A stretch of 64,000 nucleotides of DNA, from positions 1 to 64,000 of the forward strand of contig NZ_KB902724.1 of the NCBI RefSeq assembly GCF_000379605.1. The letters are read 5' to 3'. How positions within the stretch are numbered: the first letter of the stretch is position 1; each line of letters starts with the position of its first letter. This document shows positions 1-8,471 of the stretch, in pieces. Under the pieces are notes generated by a model. That model was not told the DNA's origin and did no database searches. It was given only the letters and a program-made list of their open reading frames with translations. Origin of the DNA: Rhizobium giardinii bv. giardinii H152. GTDB taxonomy: Bacteria > Pseudomonadota > Alphaproteobacteria > Rhizobiales > Rhizobiaceae. The translations under genes were made by a program, and so were the position numbers.

Positions 1-351
1 GGAATCTGGAGGGTTCTGTGAGGTCCGTGCGCTATGCGTGCGGCATTCGCTGATCGGACCTCATTGAAGCCGGATTGAGCGAAGGCGCGGGTTGTTTGGC
101 GCTATGGGGATTTAGCCGAAGCGGCGGATGGCGTTTGGGAAGATCGAGCCTTGCCGGAACGCGTGGACAGGTTTGGTAGGAGATTGTTGGCGATCATTGC
201 AGTGTCTTCGACGCTCCCGTCGGCTGGTTTGCGTCGATGGAACCCTTGGTGGTGTTCCGCTCTCCGTCGCTCAGGCACGATTTGCCAAAACACTTGCCTC
301 GCGCCCTCGGCATGGCGACGCTGATCGTTGCAACGATGCCGCCTGATCTGA
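1..351. other. left flank beside the IS91-type transposase, no gene seen
   Basis: No convincing coding frame. A perfect 9-bp inverted repeat lies at 19-27 and 55-63 (TGAGGTCCG and CGGACCTCA, 27-nt loop). Because the transposase reads leftwards, this stretch is downstream of its 3' end, where IS91-family elements carry their replication-origin end with a small subterminal palindrome. Assigning the repeat to that end is inference; I could not fix the element boundary. Confidence 0.35.
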
Positions 352-1527
352 TCATGAGCTGTTGTTCCATGACGGCCGGCAGACCGGCTGGGTCGGGATC
401 CACGCGCCGATGATCGTCATGGCTCCACCACAACAGGGGCAGCAGTGCGCCAAAGGTGGTGGCTTTGCGTCCGGTTCTTTGGCCGGCTGTTCCGGCGGTG
501 GGACGTTGAGCAGGCTTCGGCACTGGTCCAGCTTCAATTGCCGATGGCCGTTGGCCAGCAGTCCGTAATGACGAATGCGGTGAAAGCCGTCCGGAACGGT
601 GTGAAGCAGGAAACGGCGGATGAACTCGTGGGCATCGAGTATCATCACCTTTTGCCTGCCGCCCGTTCGATAGTCCTTCCATCGGAATGAGACGCGATCT
701 CCATCGATGCTGACGAGGCGGGAATTGGAGATGGCAATGCGATGGGTGTAGCGGCCAAGATAGGCCAGCACCTGTCGGGGTCCGGCAAATGGCGGCTTGG
801 CATAGACCACCCAGTCGATGCGACGCGCTGCTTTAAGGGTTCGATTGAAGGCGACCGGATCGGCCAGGTTGGCGATATCGCCGAAGAACCGAAGTTGGCC
901 CAGATCATAGGCCTGCTTCAGTTCTTCGAGAAACAAACGCCGGAACAGGCGTGACAGAACCCTCACGGACAGGAAGAAGCTCTGCCGGCAGGCAACCCAA
1001 CGGGACTGGTCGAGCGACAGACCTCCACCCGGCACGATGCAATGGATATGCGGGTGATAATGGAGGTTCTGGCCCCAGGAGTGCAGCACCGCAATGAAGC
1101 CGATCTCTGCGCCCAGATGCCTGGGATCGGCAGCAAGCTTGCGCAGTGTCTCGGCGACGGCGTGAAACAGGATCGTATAGACCTGTTCCTTGTTCTGGAA
1201 GGCGATCTCGGCGATCTGCTGCGGCACGGTGAATACGACGTGGAAATAGCCGACAGGCAGAAGGTCGGCCTGCCGTGCAGCAAGCCAGTCACGGCTCGCC
1301 TGTCCCTGGCACTTTGGACAATGCCGGTTGCGGCAGGAATTATAGGCGATACGGATCGCCTCGCAGTCCTGGCATTGCTGGACATGCCCGCCGAGGCGAG
1401 CGGTCCGGCACATCTCGATCGCGCTTATGACCCGGCGTTCGACACGCCCGAGATGAGCGCCGTGTGTTTGACGATATCGTTCTGCGTGGCGGCGAAAGAT
1501 GTCCGCCACCTCTGGCCCCGCCGCCAT
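352..1527 (-). CDS. IS91-family transposase (HUH, Y2-type)
   Basis: A 391-residue IS91/IS801-type transposase that would mobilise DNA by single-strand rolling-circle transfer. An N-terminal zinc-finger region carries clustered cysteines (CQDCEAIR, then CRNRHCPKCQGQ, about residues 52-75). The metal-binding HUH motif is visible as HPHIHC followed by IVPGGG (about residues 158-170). The catalytic-tyrosine helix is AYLGRYTHRIAISN, with two tyrosines (about residues 255-270). A second Cys cluster (CCPCCGG) lies near the C-terminus, which looks intact. The gene is immediately followed in the direction of replication by flank sequence, and preceded at 1538 by a tyrosine recombinase on the same strand, an arrangement common in one IS91 subgroup. 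It appears full length and potentially active. Confidence 0.93.
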   Translation of the reverse strand: MAAGPEVADIFRRHAERYRQTHGAHLGRVERRVISAIEMCRTARLGGHVQQCQDCEAIRIAYNSCRNRHCPKCQGQASRDWLAARQADLLPVGYFHVVFTVPQQIAEIAFQNKEQVYTILFHAVAETLRKLAADPRHLGAEIGFIAVLHSWGQNLHYHPHIHCIVPGGGLSLDQSRWVACRQSFFLSVRVLSRLFRRLFLEELKQAYDLGQLRFFGDIANLADPVAFNRTLKAARRIDWVVYAKPPFAGPRQVLAYLGRYTHRIAISNSRLVSIDGDRVSFRWKDYRTGGRQKVMILDAHEFIRRFLLHTVPDGFHRIRHYGLLANGHRQLKLDQCRSLLNVPPPEQPAKEPDAKPPPLAHCCPCCGGAMTIIGAWIPTQPVCRPSWNNSS

Positions 1528-1537
1528 GTCGAGGCAA

Positions 1538-2398
1538 TCAACCCGGCGGCACCACCTCCAGCGCCAGCCGGTCTATTGGGCTGGTCGTGCTGCGGATCAA
1601 GGTGTTTGACACCTTCGTGTAGCGTGCCGTGGTGGACAGATTATTATGGCCAAGCAATACCTGGATGATGCGGATGTCGGTTCCGCTTTCCAGAAGATGG
1701 GTAGCAAAGCTATGGCGCAGCGTATGCACCGTCACTCTCTTATCGATGCCGGCAGCAGTGCACGCCGAGCGGCAGGCAGAATACAGAACCTGAACATCGA
1801 TGGGCTTGGTCTTGTCCCGACCCGGAAACAGCCAGACCTCGGGTCTCGCCAGCCGCCAATAGACCCGCAGGATCGCGAGCAACTGCGCTGACAGCATGAC
1901 GTTGCGATCCTTGCCGCCCTTGCCATGCTCGACGCGGATGATGCCGCGTTCGCCATCAATGTCGCGGACCTTGAGATGGACAGCTTCCGAGGCACGCAGC
2001 CCCGCTGCATAGGCCGTCGTCAGCGCGGTGCGGGTCCTCAGGCTCGGAACCGCTTCCAGAAACCGCACGATCTCGTCGCCGTTGAGGATCGTCGGCAGCT
2101 TGGCGGGGGTCCGGGCATAGGCAATGCGTTCCGGTATCTCGGCATGACCGAGCGTGACGCCAAAGAAGAACCGCAGAGCGCAGACCGTCTGGTTCAAGGC
2201 CGGCCACGATAGGCCCGATGATACCAGATGCACCTGAAAGGCACGCACGTCTTCCAGTCCAAGGCGGTCTGGCGAACGGCCGAAATAGCGAGAAAACTTC
2301 GTCACCGCATGCAAATACGATCGTTGCGTCGCTGGCGAAAGATTGCGGATCGTCATGTCATCGATCATGCGCCGGCGTAGCGGGCTCATCTCTGTCAT
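1538..2398 (-). CDS. tyrosine recombinase associated with the IS91-type element
   Basis: A phage-integrase-family site-specific recombinase of 286 residues. The N-terminal SAM-like core-binding domain (LSPATQRSYLHAVTKFSRYF) is followed by the catalytic domain with all expected residues: Arg in AGLRASEAVHLK, Lys in GKGGKDR, HTLRHSFATHLLE, GHNNLSTTARYT with the nucleophilic Tyr. Start choice: AGGAG at 2405-2409 directly abuts an ATG at 2404 but lies 6 nt from the ATG at 2398, so 2398 is preferred over the longer upstream frame. It is co-oriented with the transposase and ends 10 nt before it, so the two probably form one mobile unit. Whether the recombinase takes part in transposition or resolution cannot be told from the sequence. 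Confidence 0.9.
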   Translation of the reverse strand: MTEMSPLRRRMIDDMTIRNLSPATQRSYLHAVTKFSRYFGRSPDRLGLEDVRAFQVHLVSSGLSWPALNQTVCALRFFFGVTLGHAEIPERIAYARTPAKLPTILNGDEIVRFLEAVPSLRTRTALTTAYAAGLRASEAVHLKVRDIDGERGIIRVEHGKGGKDRNVMLSAQLLAILRVYWRLARPEVWLFPGRDKTKPIDVQVLYSACRSACTAAGIDKRVTVHTLRHSFATHLLESGTDIRIIQVLLGHNNLSTTARYTKVSNTLIRSTTSPIDRLALEVVPPG

Positions 2399-2537
2399 CG
2401 TCATCTCCTGTTCAAAGGTTGGGCTGAAACAGCCCAATCCTTCAAATCAGAAGCGTATTATGCAAATCCGCGCTCCAAATGCCGCGCAAGCGGCTTCGTT
2501 CAATCCCCTTTCCGACTCCGCCTAAATGCATCCCGCT

Positions 2538-3326
2538 CTAATGGTGCGCCCTGTGGTTTCGCAATGCCCGCTCCAACGCCAGTCCAATCATCATGACGGC
2601 AAAGGTCCAGCCAAGCATGTAGTTCATGGACATCAAATGGGTTGGATATGTTGGATAGAAGGCCGTGCGGAAAAGGGCGACGAAATGCATGATCGGGTTG
2701 TAGGCCAAGAGGTCCTTGATCTGCGGCGGCATGTACTCAGGAATGAAAAAGACCGCGCTGAAAAATATCTGAATGCGTGAAAAAATCGCCCAACAAAATT
2801 TCCACAAGGGAAACAAAAAGATCAGAAAGGAATTGATCAGGCCTATTCCAAAGGAAAACATCGTGATCATTGCGAGGAACTGAACTATCGCAACAGGATT
2901 GTATGGTATTGCGTAGCGCGACAGATCAAAGGCGCTAATCATTGCGAAAAAGCCGAGAAAGGCGAGGGTGAAGGATAGGAACTCCACGACACTGCGCGCA
3001 ATGGAATAGTCGATCGCCTCCACGAATGGGATGCTTGTCACCGATTTGGATGCCTCGAGCGCGGAGGCAGCTTTTATGCTGATCGTCCGGAAAAAGAGAA
3101 CTGGAAGGATGCCCGTTGTAATGAACAACAGCAGACTGTCTCCGATCATCAAGTTGCGGTGCAGGAACGTAAAGATAACCCAGTGACCAAGGATGAAGAC
3201 AAGCGCTTCTAGCAAATCGAACAGCTGCATGAAGGCATGCTTGCTGTTACGCAGTCTGACTTCCCGGATCGTCAGCGCACTGACGATCCTCATTTGTCTG
3301 GATAGACCGAGCGCAAGTGTATTCAT
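2538..3326 (-). CDS. capsular polysaccharide ABC exporter, permease (KpsM/CtrC/BexB type)
   Basis: An ABC-2 family inner-membrane permease of about 262 residues with roughly six hydrophobic segments, the size and layout of the group 2 capsule permeases. It would move lipid-linked polysaccharide from cytoplasm to periplasm with an ATPase partner and the adaptor and outer-membrane proteins encoded just upstream. The N-terminal amphipathic stretch (SALTIREVRLRN) is typical of the family. An in-frame TTG at 3356, directly after the upstream stop, could extend it by 10 residues. I prefer the ATG at 3326, although neither start has a strong ribosome site. It is the last gene of the minus-strand export operon; only 140 bp separate it from the recombinase, so the mobile element sits at the edge of the locus. 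Confidence 0.85.
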   Translation of the reverse strand: MNTLALGLSRQMRIVSALTIREVRLRNSKHAFMQLFDLLEALVFILGHWVIFTFLHRNLMIGDSLLLFITTGILPVLFFRTISIKAASALEASKSVTSIPFVEAIDYSIARSVVEFLSFTLAFLGFFAMISAFDLSRYAIPYNPVAIVQFLAMITMFSFGIGLINSFLIFLFPLWKFCWAIFSRIQIFFSAVFFIPEYMPPQIKDLLAYNPIMHFVALFRTAFYPTYPTHLMSMNYMLGWTFAVMMIGLALERALRNHRAHH

Positions 3327-3356
3327 CGACGTATGAGCCCCAGCTGCCAGCGGCAA

Positions 3357-4655
3357 TCAAGCATGGTCACGGATGCTGTAGTACACGAGCGTCAATACCA
3401 CCCAGGCGCCAAACGCCGACAGGAATACCAGGAGCGTATCGATAAACGTGCGTGGGTAAGACGCAATCTGGGGCAGACCCGGCTGAACATAGGTCGCGAG
3501 ATATGTCTGATTACTGCTGGCCCGCATACGGGCATTTTCATAGTTTGTTAGAGACGATTCATACAGTTTTGTCGCGATCACAACATCCGTCTGCAGCTGA
3601 TCGTATTTCGTGACACGTTGGGCGTCATCCAATGCGCCGGGCTTCGATGCATCGACATCGGTGATTTGCGACTGCAAAATTTCAATCTGTTCTTTTGCTG
3701 CGGTGATCTGATTCTTGAGGACTGTAAGTCGCGGAGACGTCGGATCCATATCGCTCGAAAGCGCCGAATACTGCGCTTCCAGCGCTGCCAAATCGCCTCG
3801 CAGCTTGTTGTTCAGAAGCATCTTCCCTTCGGCTTCCTTGCGAACATCGATACTCTTCTGACCGGATCGCAGTTCGGTCTCGCGCTGGCGAACCTCCTTG
3901 AGGCGCGCTTCGGCACGCTCCAGTTCATTTTTGGCGAAGGCCATCTGGGTCTGACGCGCCTTTTCGGAAATGTCGTTGACGAGCTTTTCGCAAAGTGCCT
4001 GCAGGGCCGTGGAGATCTTGAGTGCGTCCTGGGGAGAGAAAGCCGTCACCTCAATGGTATTGATCCCGGTCATGATGTCGTAGCTTGTCGAAACCCTTTT
4101 GCGCCAGTAATCCACCAAACGCTCTAGAGAGACGTTGTCGGAAAGACGTGAGAACCGGTCAGTGCTGTCCATCGAATAGATTTCGCGCAATCCAACGCTC
4201 TTCTCCAACGATTCGACAGCATCACGGCTGAGCGCATAGTCGGCCACGATGTAGCTGTTCGACATCGCCAAGGCCGCATCTGCGGCAACGGAAGAAGACG
4301 ACATAATGGCGCCATCCGTCGGCCGAACGGAAAAGCGGAACTCTGACATATACTGCGGAGACGCCACGAAAGCGAAATAAAGAGCGCCAATAATTGTCGG
4401 TAGGACGACCATGAGGAAAAAGGAAATGGATGTACCGGATAGGCTGCTTTTTGCCTTGGCGACCATGCCCGTAACACGCACAGATTTGTATGTGACGGTA
4501 GTTTTGCGAGGAAACGGCTTGGGAATGGCGACTGGGGTTGCAGCCGGCTGCTGGCGGACCGGCCGGACTTCGTCGAGGCGCAACACCAATGCTCCTGTCT
4601 CATCGGAGCGCGCCTGTGACCTTTCGAGCTTCGCCGACCGGTTCGTATCCTTCAA
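3357..4655 (-). CDS. capsule export inner-membrane adaptor (KpsE/CtrB/BexC type)
   Basis: A polysaccharide co-polymerase-like periplasmic adaptor of 432 residues. A basic, proline-containing cytoplasmic N-terminal region of about 70 residues precedes a first membrane segment (SFFLMVVLPTIIGALYFAFV). Next come a periplasmic domain with the Wzz-like EFRFSVRPTDG opening, a long Ala/Glu/Lys-rich coiled coil (around LERAEARLKEVRQRETELR) and a C-terminal membrane segment before the end (IRDHA). The start is a TTG at 4655 because AGGAG lies 6 nt before it; the in-frame TTG at 4679 lies upstream of that site. It bridges the inner-membrane ABC exporter and the outer-membrane channel. The next gene starts within about 30 nt of its stop. 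Confidence 0.87.
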   Translation of the reverse strand: MKDTNRSAKLERSQARSDETGALVLRLDEVRPVRQQPAATPVAIPKPFPRKTTVTYKSVRVTGMVAKAKSSLSGTSISFFLMVVLPTIIGALYFAFVASPQYMSEFRFSVRPTDGAIMSSSSVAADAALAMSNSYIVADYALSRDAVESLEKSVGLREIYSMDSTDRFSRLSDNVSLERLVDYWRKRVSTSYDIMTGINTIEVTAFSPQDALKISTALQALCEKLVNDISEKARQTQMAFAKNELERAEARLKEVRQRETELRSGQKSIDVRKEAEGKMLLNNKLRGDLAALEAQYSALSSDMDPTSPRLTVLKNQITAAKEQIEILQSQITDVDASKPGALDDAQRVTKYDQLQTDVVIATKLYESSLTNYENARMRASSNQTYLATYVQPGLPQIASYPRTFIDTLLVFLSAFGAWVVLTLVYYSIRDHA

Positions 4656-4817
4656 TGTCGTCTCCTGAACTGGGCGCAATCATAGCGGCAAGGGAGCCTC
4701 ATAACACAGTTCCACCATTGGGAAAAGCGCTGCGACCCACCGGCGCCAGATGCCTCGACCGATGCAGCTTTAAGCTTAACAAGTTGGCGGCTTTGAGACC
4801 GGTCCGTCCCTCAAGCG

Positions 4818-5975
4818 CTAATTTCTCAAATCGCTGAGCGTGTTCGTAACAGATGCAGCTTGCGCGACTGGCGCAGCGGTCGAGCTGACGAGTGTTGCGA
4901 ACTTGCGAACCTCGGCAAGAGACGAGTTTGCGATGTAGATAAGGTCACGATTGCGCAGGTTGAAGCTCTTCAAAAGGAAGAAACCGCTCGGATCCGTAAG
5001 ATCGACCTGGTAAATGACGTTGGTGGTCGGCCCATACGCGGAGAAGTTCTTTTGCGGCATCAGCTGCCGGAGCAGTTCTGTGGACTCTGTCCGGTAGATG
5101 AAGATTCCCTTCGCATTCGCCCGCTCGTCGTTCAGGCCGCCGACTTTGGCCAGGGCCTGGTTCAGATAAAGTTGGGACTCGTCGAACTGTATCGATGCAT
5201 TGGCCGTTGACGCGCCGAAAACCGTAAAGCTCCTGGGCTGGCGGATCAGTGCGACGACGTCATCCGGCTGAACATAGATGTTTTCGCTCGGGTCGGAGAT
5301 CAGGCGTTCCATCGGAATGGTCTCCGTCCGGCGGCCGCGCGTGATCTGAGCAGAGAGCTGATGTGATTCGATGCGAGGCCCGCCAGCCATGGCGATGACA
5401 TCAAGCAGTTTTTCTCCGCGCGGAGACAAAGGAATACGTCCGCTATTTGCCACCTCGCCCGTCACCGTGACGGTGTTGGACACGTTCTTGACGACGCTCA
5501 CAAGAACCTGCGGCTGAACCGCCATGCGCACGAGCGCTTTCTCAATCGATTCCTTGACCTGCTCCGGCGTCCGGTTTGCAGCCTTGATGATGCCTGCGTA
5601 AGGAACGGAGATCGTCCCGGCTTCGGAAACCGGCTGCTCAGGAATCTGGGTTCCGCCGCCCCGCCCCGAACTCGAGAACAGGCCGTCAGGCGACGCTTCC
5701 CAGATGGAAATAATGACCGTATCTCCCACGCCGATCAGCGCGGAACTGCGCTTTTTCGTGTTTCCAAGGGAGGCCGCGAGTTGCTTGTCAAAGCCCTCGG
5801 AAAGAATGGAAACGACATCGGAAGTCACATTGATGAGCGTGTAGGGCGCATATTGCTCCTTGGCCTCGGCCTGGATCTTGTTTGCGCTCGGACCGGAACT
5901 GGGCATCGTGCACGAGGACAGGGCAACACAAACCGCAGCTACCGAAAGTTTGGTGAATTTATCCAAAAACTGCAT
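4818..5975 (-). CDS. capsule export outer-membrane lipoprotein (CtrA/BexD/KpsD type, OPX family)
   Basis: A 385-residue outer-membrane polysaccharide export protein. A signal peptide ends in a clear lipobox (VALSSC, Cys at about residue 22). The Poly_export domain follows (IGVGDTVIISIWEASP, then ISVPYAGIIKAANRTPEQV), then SLBB-type repeats (VTVTGEVANSGRIPL; VFGASTANASIQFDE). The length matches the Haemophilus/Neisseria BexD/CtrA branch rather than the much longer E. coli KpsD. The ATG at 5975 is preferred to the upstream frame because AGGG lies 5 nt before it and the signal peptide then begins correctly. It would form the outer-membrane exit pore for the polymer made by the neighbouring glycosyltransferases. 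Confidence 0.88.
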   Translation of the reverse strand: MQFLDKFTKLSVAAVCVALSSCTMPSSGPSANKIQAEAKEQYAPYTLINVTSDVVSILSEGFDKQLAASLGNTKKRSSALIGVGDTVIISIWEASPDGLFSSSGRGGGTQIPEQPVSEAGTISVPYAGIIKAANRTPEQVKESIEKALVRMAVQPQVLVSVVKNVSNTVTVTGEVANSGRIPLSPRGEKLLDVIAMAGGPRIESHQLSAQITRGRRTETIPMERLISDPSENIYVQPDDVVALIRQPRSFTVFGASTANASIQFDESQLYLNQALAKVGGLNDERANAKGIFIYRTESTELLRQLMPQKNFSAYGPTTNVIYQVDLTDPSGFFLLKSFNLRNRDLIYIANSSLAEVRKFATLVSSTAAPVAQAASVTNTLSDLRN

Positions 5976-6081
5976 TTGAACCCTGTACACCGGGCTTGCC
6001 CGCAAGCCCATTTCCTAATCAAATTCCGGTGCCGCATTGGATATATCAACACCAACGAGTAGACAATGACATCAAAGCCGC

Positions 6082-6108
6082 AACTCAAGAAAACAACAGT
6101 TTTGAGTT
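6082..6108. repeat. AT-rich hairpin between pyruvyltransferase and export genes
   Basis: AACTCAA(G)AAAAC and GTTTTGAGTT can pair around a 4-nt loop, with one bulged G. It lies 22 nt after the stop of the upstream pyruvyltransferase gene and 107 nt before the lipoprotein start, on the path of minus-strand transcription. There is no downstream U-run, so it is at best a weak terminator, pause or mRNA-stability element. Confidence 0.35.
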
Positions 6109-6129
6109 AAAGGCGGCGCATTGGCGTCA

Positions 6130-7188
6130 TCAATAGCGGTTTCCGTGCAACACCTCTTCAGAGCATCGCCAGACCTTGTCCTCGAATCGAACCGCCCGCG
6201 GCAGTGGAAACGCGTTGAACAGCGCCTCACCCGTGTAGTCCAGTGGCTGCCAGTGGCTATCGATAAATTCCATTGCCTTTTCCCAATCCGTTTCCTGATG
6301 AAGCGGGTGAAGATAACTCAAGACCGAATCCCGATCGGCGCCGCCATAAAAATCGATCATGCGATGATCGATTGATCGCGATCCATCGATGGGCAAAAAC
6401 CCGGACGCGCCATGGTTGGTTGAAAACCAAGCGCAGGGGATGTTGTAGGTCTCAGCAATGACCAAACCGTGAAGACTGGTGGAGAGAATACGCCGGCAGG
6501 AGACGATTTCCCGTATTTTGTCCTGCATTCCAGCGATATCCGGGGCGGCATAGGTGTTGATTATCTTAATGTTTTGGGCGAGTTCAGGAGGAATCCTGTA
6601 GCGTTCGAGATTCTTGCGCACGGATGCGCGTGCAGTTGCTTCATCCAGTTCGGAAATGTGGACGATCACGCCCAGTTCGAACTCCTTCCTGATGTCTGCA
6701 AACGGAAACACACGTGGCAGAAACCAGACCGGATCGCCATAGATGTCGGGAACGTCCACGCCGAGCTTTCTCAGGCCAGCCGCCGTTTGTTTCCCTCGCA
6801 CCGCATGAACAACCAGTTCGGTATTGTCCGGAACCCGGTAATCGCCGATGGCGCCCGTGGGCCCCCGCTTCAAATCGAAGCCGGTGCCCCACACGTGAAC
6901 CTTTGCTCCGTACTGAGCATGACCGATGGTTCCGACCGCCGTCATTCTCTCGTTGTCGTGATTAAAAGCAGCTGGCTCTATCTTCAAACCGGAAATTGCC
7001 GAGACCATGACCGCGCTCAGGGCATCTCCCAGGTTCGCATCAGGGTGCTGCCCCGTGGTCCAGACCCAGGAGAGGCGAATACGCCCGCTTTTCGCTTCGT
7101 TGTCCTTCGAAATAACGCCCGCCGCAGGCGACGCGGCCTTGCGACGAAACAGCCGCCGTGCAGCTCCCAGACCCACCGAAACCACCAT
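6130..7188 (-). CDS. polysaccharide pyruvyl transferase family protein (copy 1)
   Basis: A 352-residue member of the PS_pyruv_trans family, which adds ketal-linked pyruvate from phosphoenolpyruvate to sugars of capsules and exopolysaccharides. Family landmarks: GDALSAVMVSAISG near residue 55, the VGTIGHAQYGAKVHVWGTGF block, VYGDP-like DIYGDPVWFLPRVF, GVIVHISELD, and the C-terminal STSLHGLVIAETYNIPC active-site region. The start is uncertain: a GAGG directly abuts the ATG at 7188, leaving GTG codons at 7185 and 7176 possible. It follows copy 2 by 4 nt on the same strand, so the two are co-transcribed and precede the export genes. Two related copies lie at 7193 and 12891. Confidence 0.85.
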   Translation of the reverse strand: MVVSVGLGAARRLFRRKAASPAAGVISKDNEAKSGRIRLSWVWTTGQHPDANLGDALSAVMVSAISGLKIEPAAFNHDNERMTAVGTIGHAQYGAKVHVWGTGFDLKRGPTGAIGDYRVPDNTELVVHAVRGKQTAAGLRKLGVDVPDIYGDPVWFLPRVFPFADIRKEFELGVIVHISELDEATARASVRKNLERYRIPPELAQNIKIINTYAAPDIAGMQDKIREIVSCRRILSTSLHGLVIAETYNIPCAWFSTNHGASGFLPIDGSRSIDHRMIDFYGGADRDSVLSYLHPLHQETDWEKAMEFIDSHWQPLDYTGEALFNAFPLPRAVRFEDKVWRCSEEVLHGNRY

Positions 7189-7192
7189 CCTC

Positions 7193-8266
7193 TTATCGTA
7201 CCCATCGCAAAATGCGCGAAACCAGGCCGTTCTTGGCGCGCATGACCAGTCCAGCTTCTCGTCTGGTCGGGACGGAACGAATTAATGGATGATCGAATGC
7301 ACTGCCGGTCACGCCTTTTTCCATCATGGACAAAGGGAGCGGGAACGATTCAATGAGCGGATCTTCAGAGAGATATTTCGGTTCCCAGACGTCGTCGATG
7401 GTGCGGATGAGAGCATCCCAATTCGTTTCTTCGGTGCGCGGCTGGTACCAGACATCGAGATGGTCCTGCCCAAGACCGCGATAGAGATCGACAAATCGCA
7501 AGTCGAGCCCTTCTTCGCTCATCAGATCGATGCGCCCGAGCCCTGATGTTTTCGCCCTCGGCGAGAAGTAGAGACAGGGAATACCGTAGGATTCTGCGAA
7601 CACCATTCCATGCAGGCTTGTGGAAACGATACGTTTGCAAGCCAGAATCTCGTCCAGACGCTGCCGCAGGCCTTGGATCGAAACAGGCGTTACCGTATTG
7701 ATTAACTTGATCGCCTGGCGATCCTCCGGCGCAATATCGTGGCGCTTCGAATCAGTTCTGGGATGTGCGTCGTGCTCACGGTCCGCCAGTTCCGACAAAT
7801 GAAGAATGACACCCAGTTCATGGGTCTTCTTTTTTGGCGCTTCGTGGAAGCGCGGAAGAAGCCATAAGGGATCGCCATAGACTGCCGCCCCGGTAGCATC
7901 CGGCGCCAGGATCCGCCGGCTGAACGGGCCGCGGGTAGCGTACGTATGGATCTTGGTATTCGCCGGCCGTACATAGGGGACTTTTGGTTGATCAGTTTGA
8001 TTCGGGTTGGCGTTCGGCGATGTTCCAGTTCCCCAAAACGATACGTTTCCGCCCGCAAACATATGACCGATCGTCCCGACCGCTGCCAGTCTCACCATTT
8101 CGGACTTGGACGCGGTATGCTCCACCGGCAAGCCGGACATCATTGATACGATGACAGGGGACAAAGCGTCGCCCAGATTGAGATAATTGTGATCACTGCT
8201 GGTCGTAACCCATGAAAGGGGGATCGACCTTTGGGAACGAACGATTTCAAGGAGTTCTTGCGACAA
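7193..8266 (-). CDS. polysaccharide pyruvyl transferase family protein (copy 2)
   Basis: A 357-residue paralogue of the adjacent gene with the same ordered blocks: LSWVTTSSDHNYLNLGDALSP near the start, AAVGTIGHMFAGGNVSFWGTG, AVYGDPLWLLPRF, LGVILHLSELAD, RIVSTSLHGMVFAESYGIPC. Conservation of the SLHG(M)xxAESYGIPC block suggests the enzyme is active. It heads the minus-strand polysaccharide operon; the 205-bp gap to the divergent glycosyltransferase at 8472 must hold promoters for both directions. It probably pyruvylates a particular sugar in the repeat unit; which sugar cannot be told from sequence. It seems closer to copy 3 than to copy 1 by eye. Confidence 0.86.
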   Translation of the reverse strand: MSQELLEIVRSQRSIPLSWVTTSSDHNYLNLGDALSPVIVSMMSGLPVEHTASKSEMVRLAAVGTIGHMFAGGNVSFWGTGTSPNANPNQTDQPKVPYVRPANTKIHTYATRGPFSRRILAPDATGAAVYGDPLWLLPRFHEAPKKKTHELGVILHLSELADREHDAHPRTDSKRHDIAPEDRQAIKLINTVTPVSIQGLRQRLDEILACKRIVSTSLHGMVFAESYGIPCLYFSPRAKTSGLGRIDLMSEEGLDLRFVDLYRGLGQDHLDVWYQPRTEETNWDALIRTIDDVWEPKYLSEDPLIESFPLPLSMMEKGVTGSAFDHPLIRSVPTRREAGLVMRAKNGLVSRILRWVR

Positions 8267-8471
8267 TTTTCACCATTTTCGGCTTTTTCGGATGGAACCG
8301 GGAAGTTGATATTCCCACAGAAAGCACCGCCGTTTCAGTTGCGGCGGCGTATACCATATCGATTTAATATGCGAAAGTGGCGCTTGTGGGAGCAAAAGAC
8401 GAGCGATTGGGTGAGGACGCAGTCCGCTTTGAATTGTTGCGCAACGGCGGTTATTGGACTTGTGGGTATAG

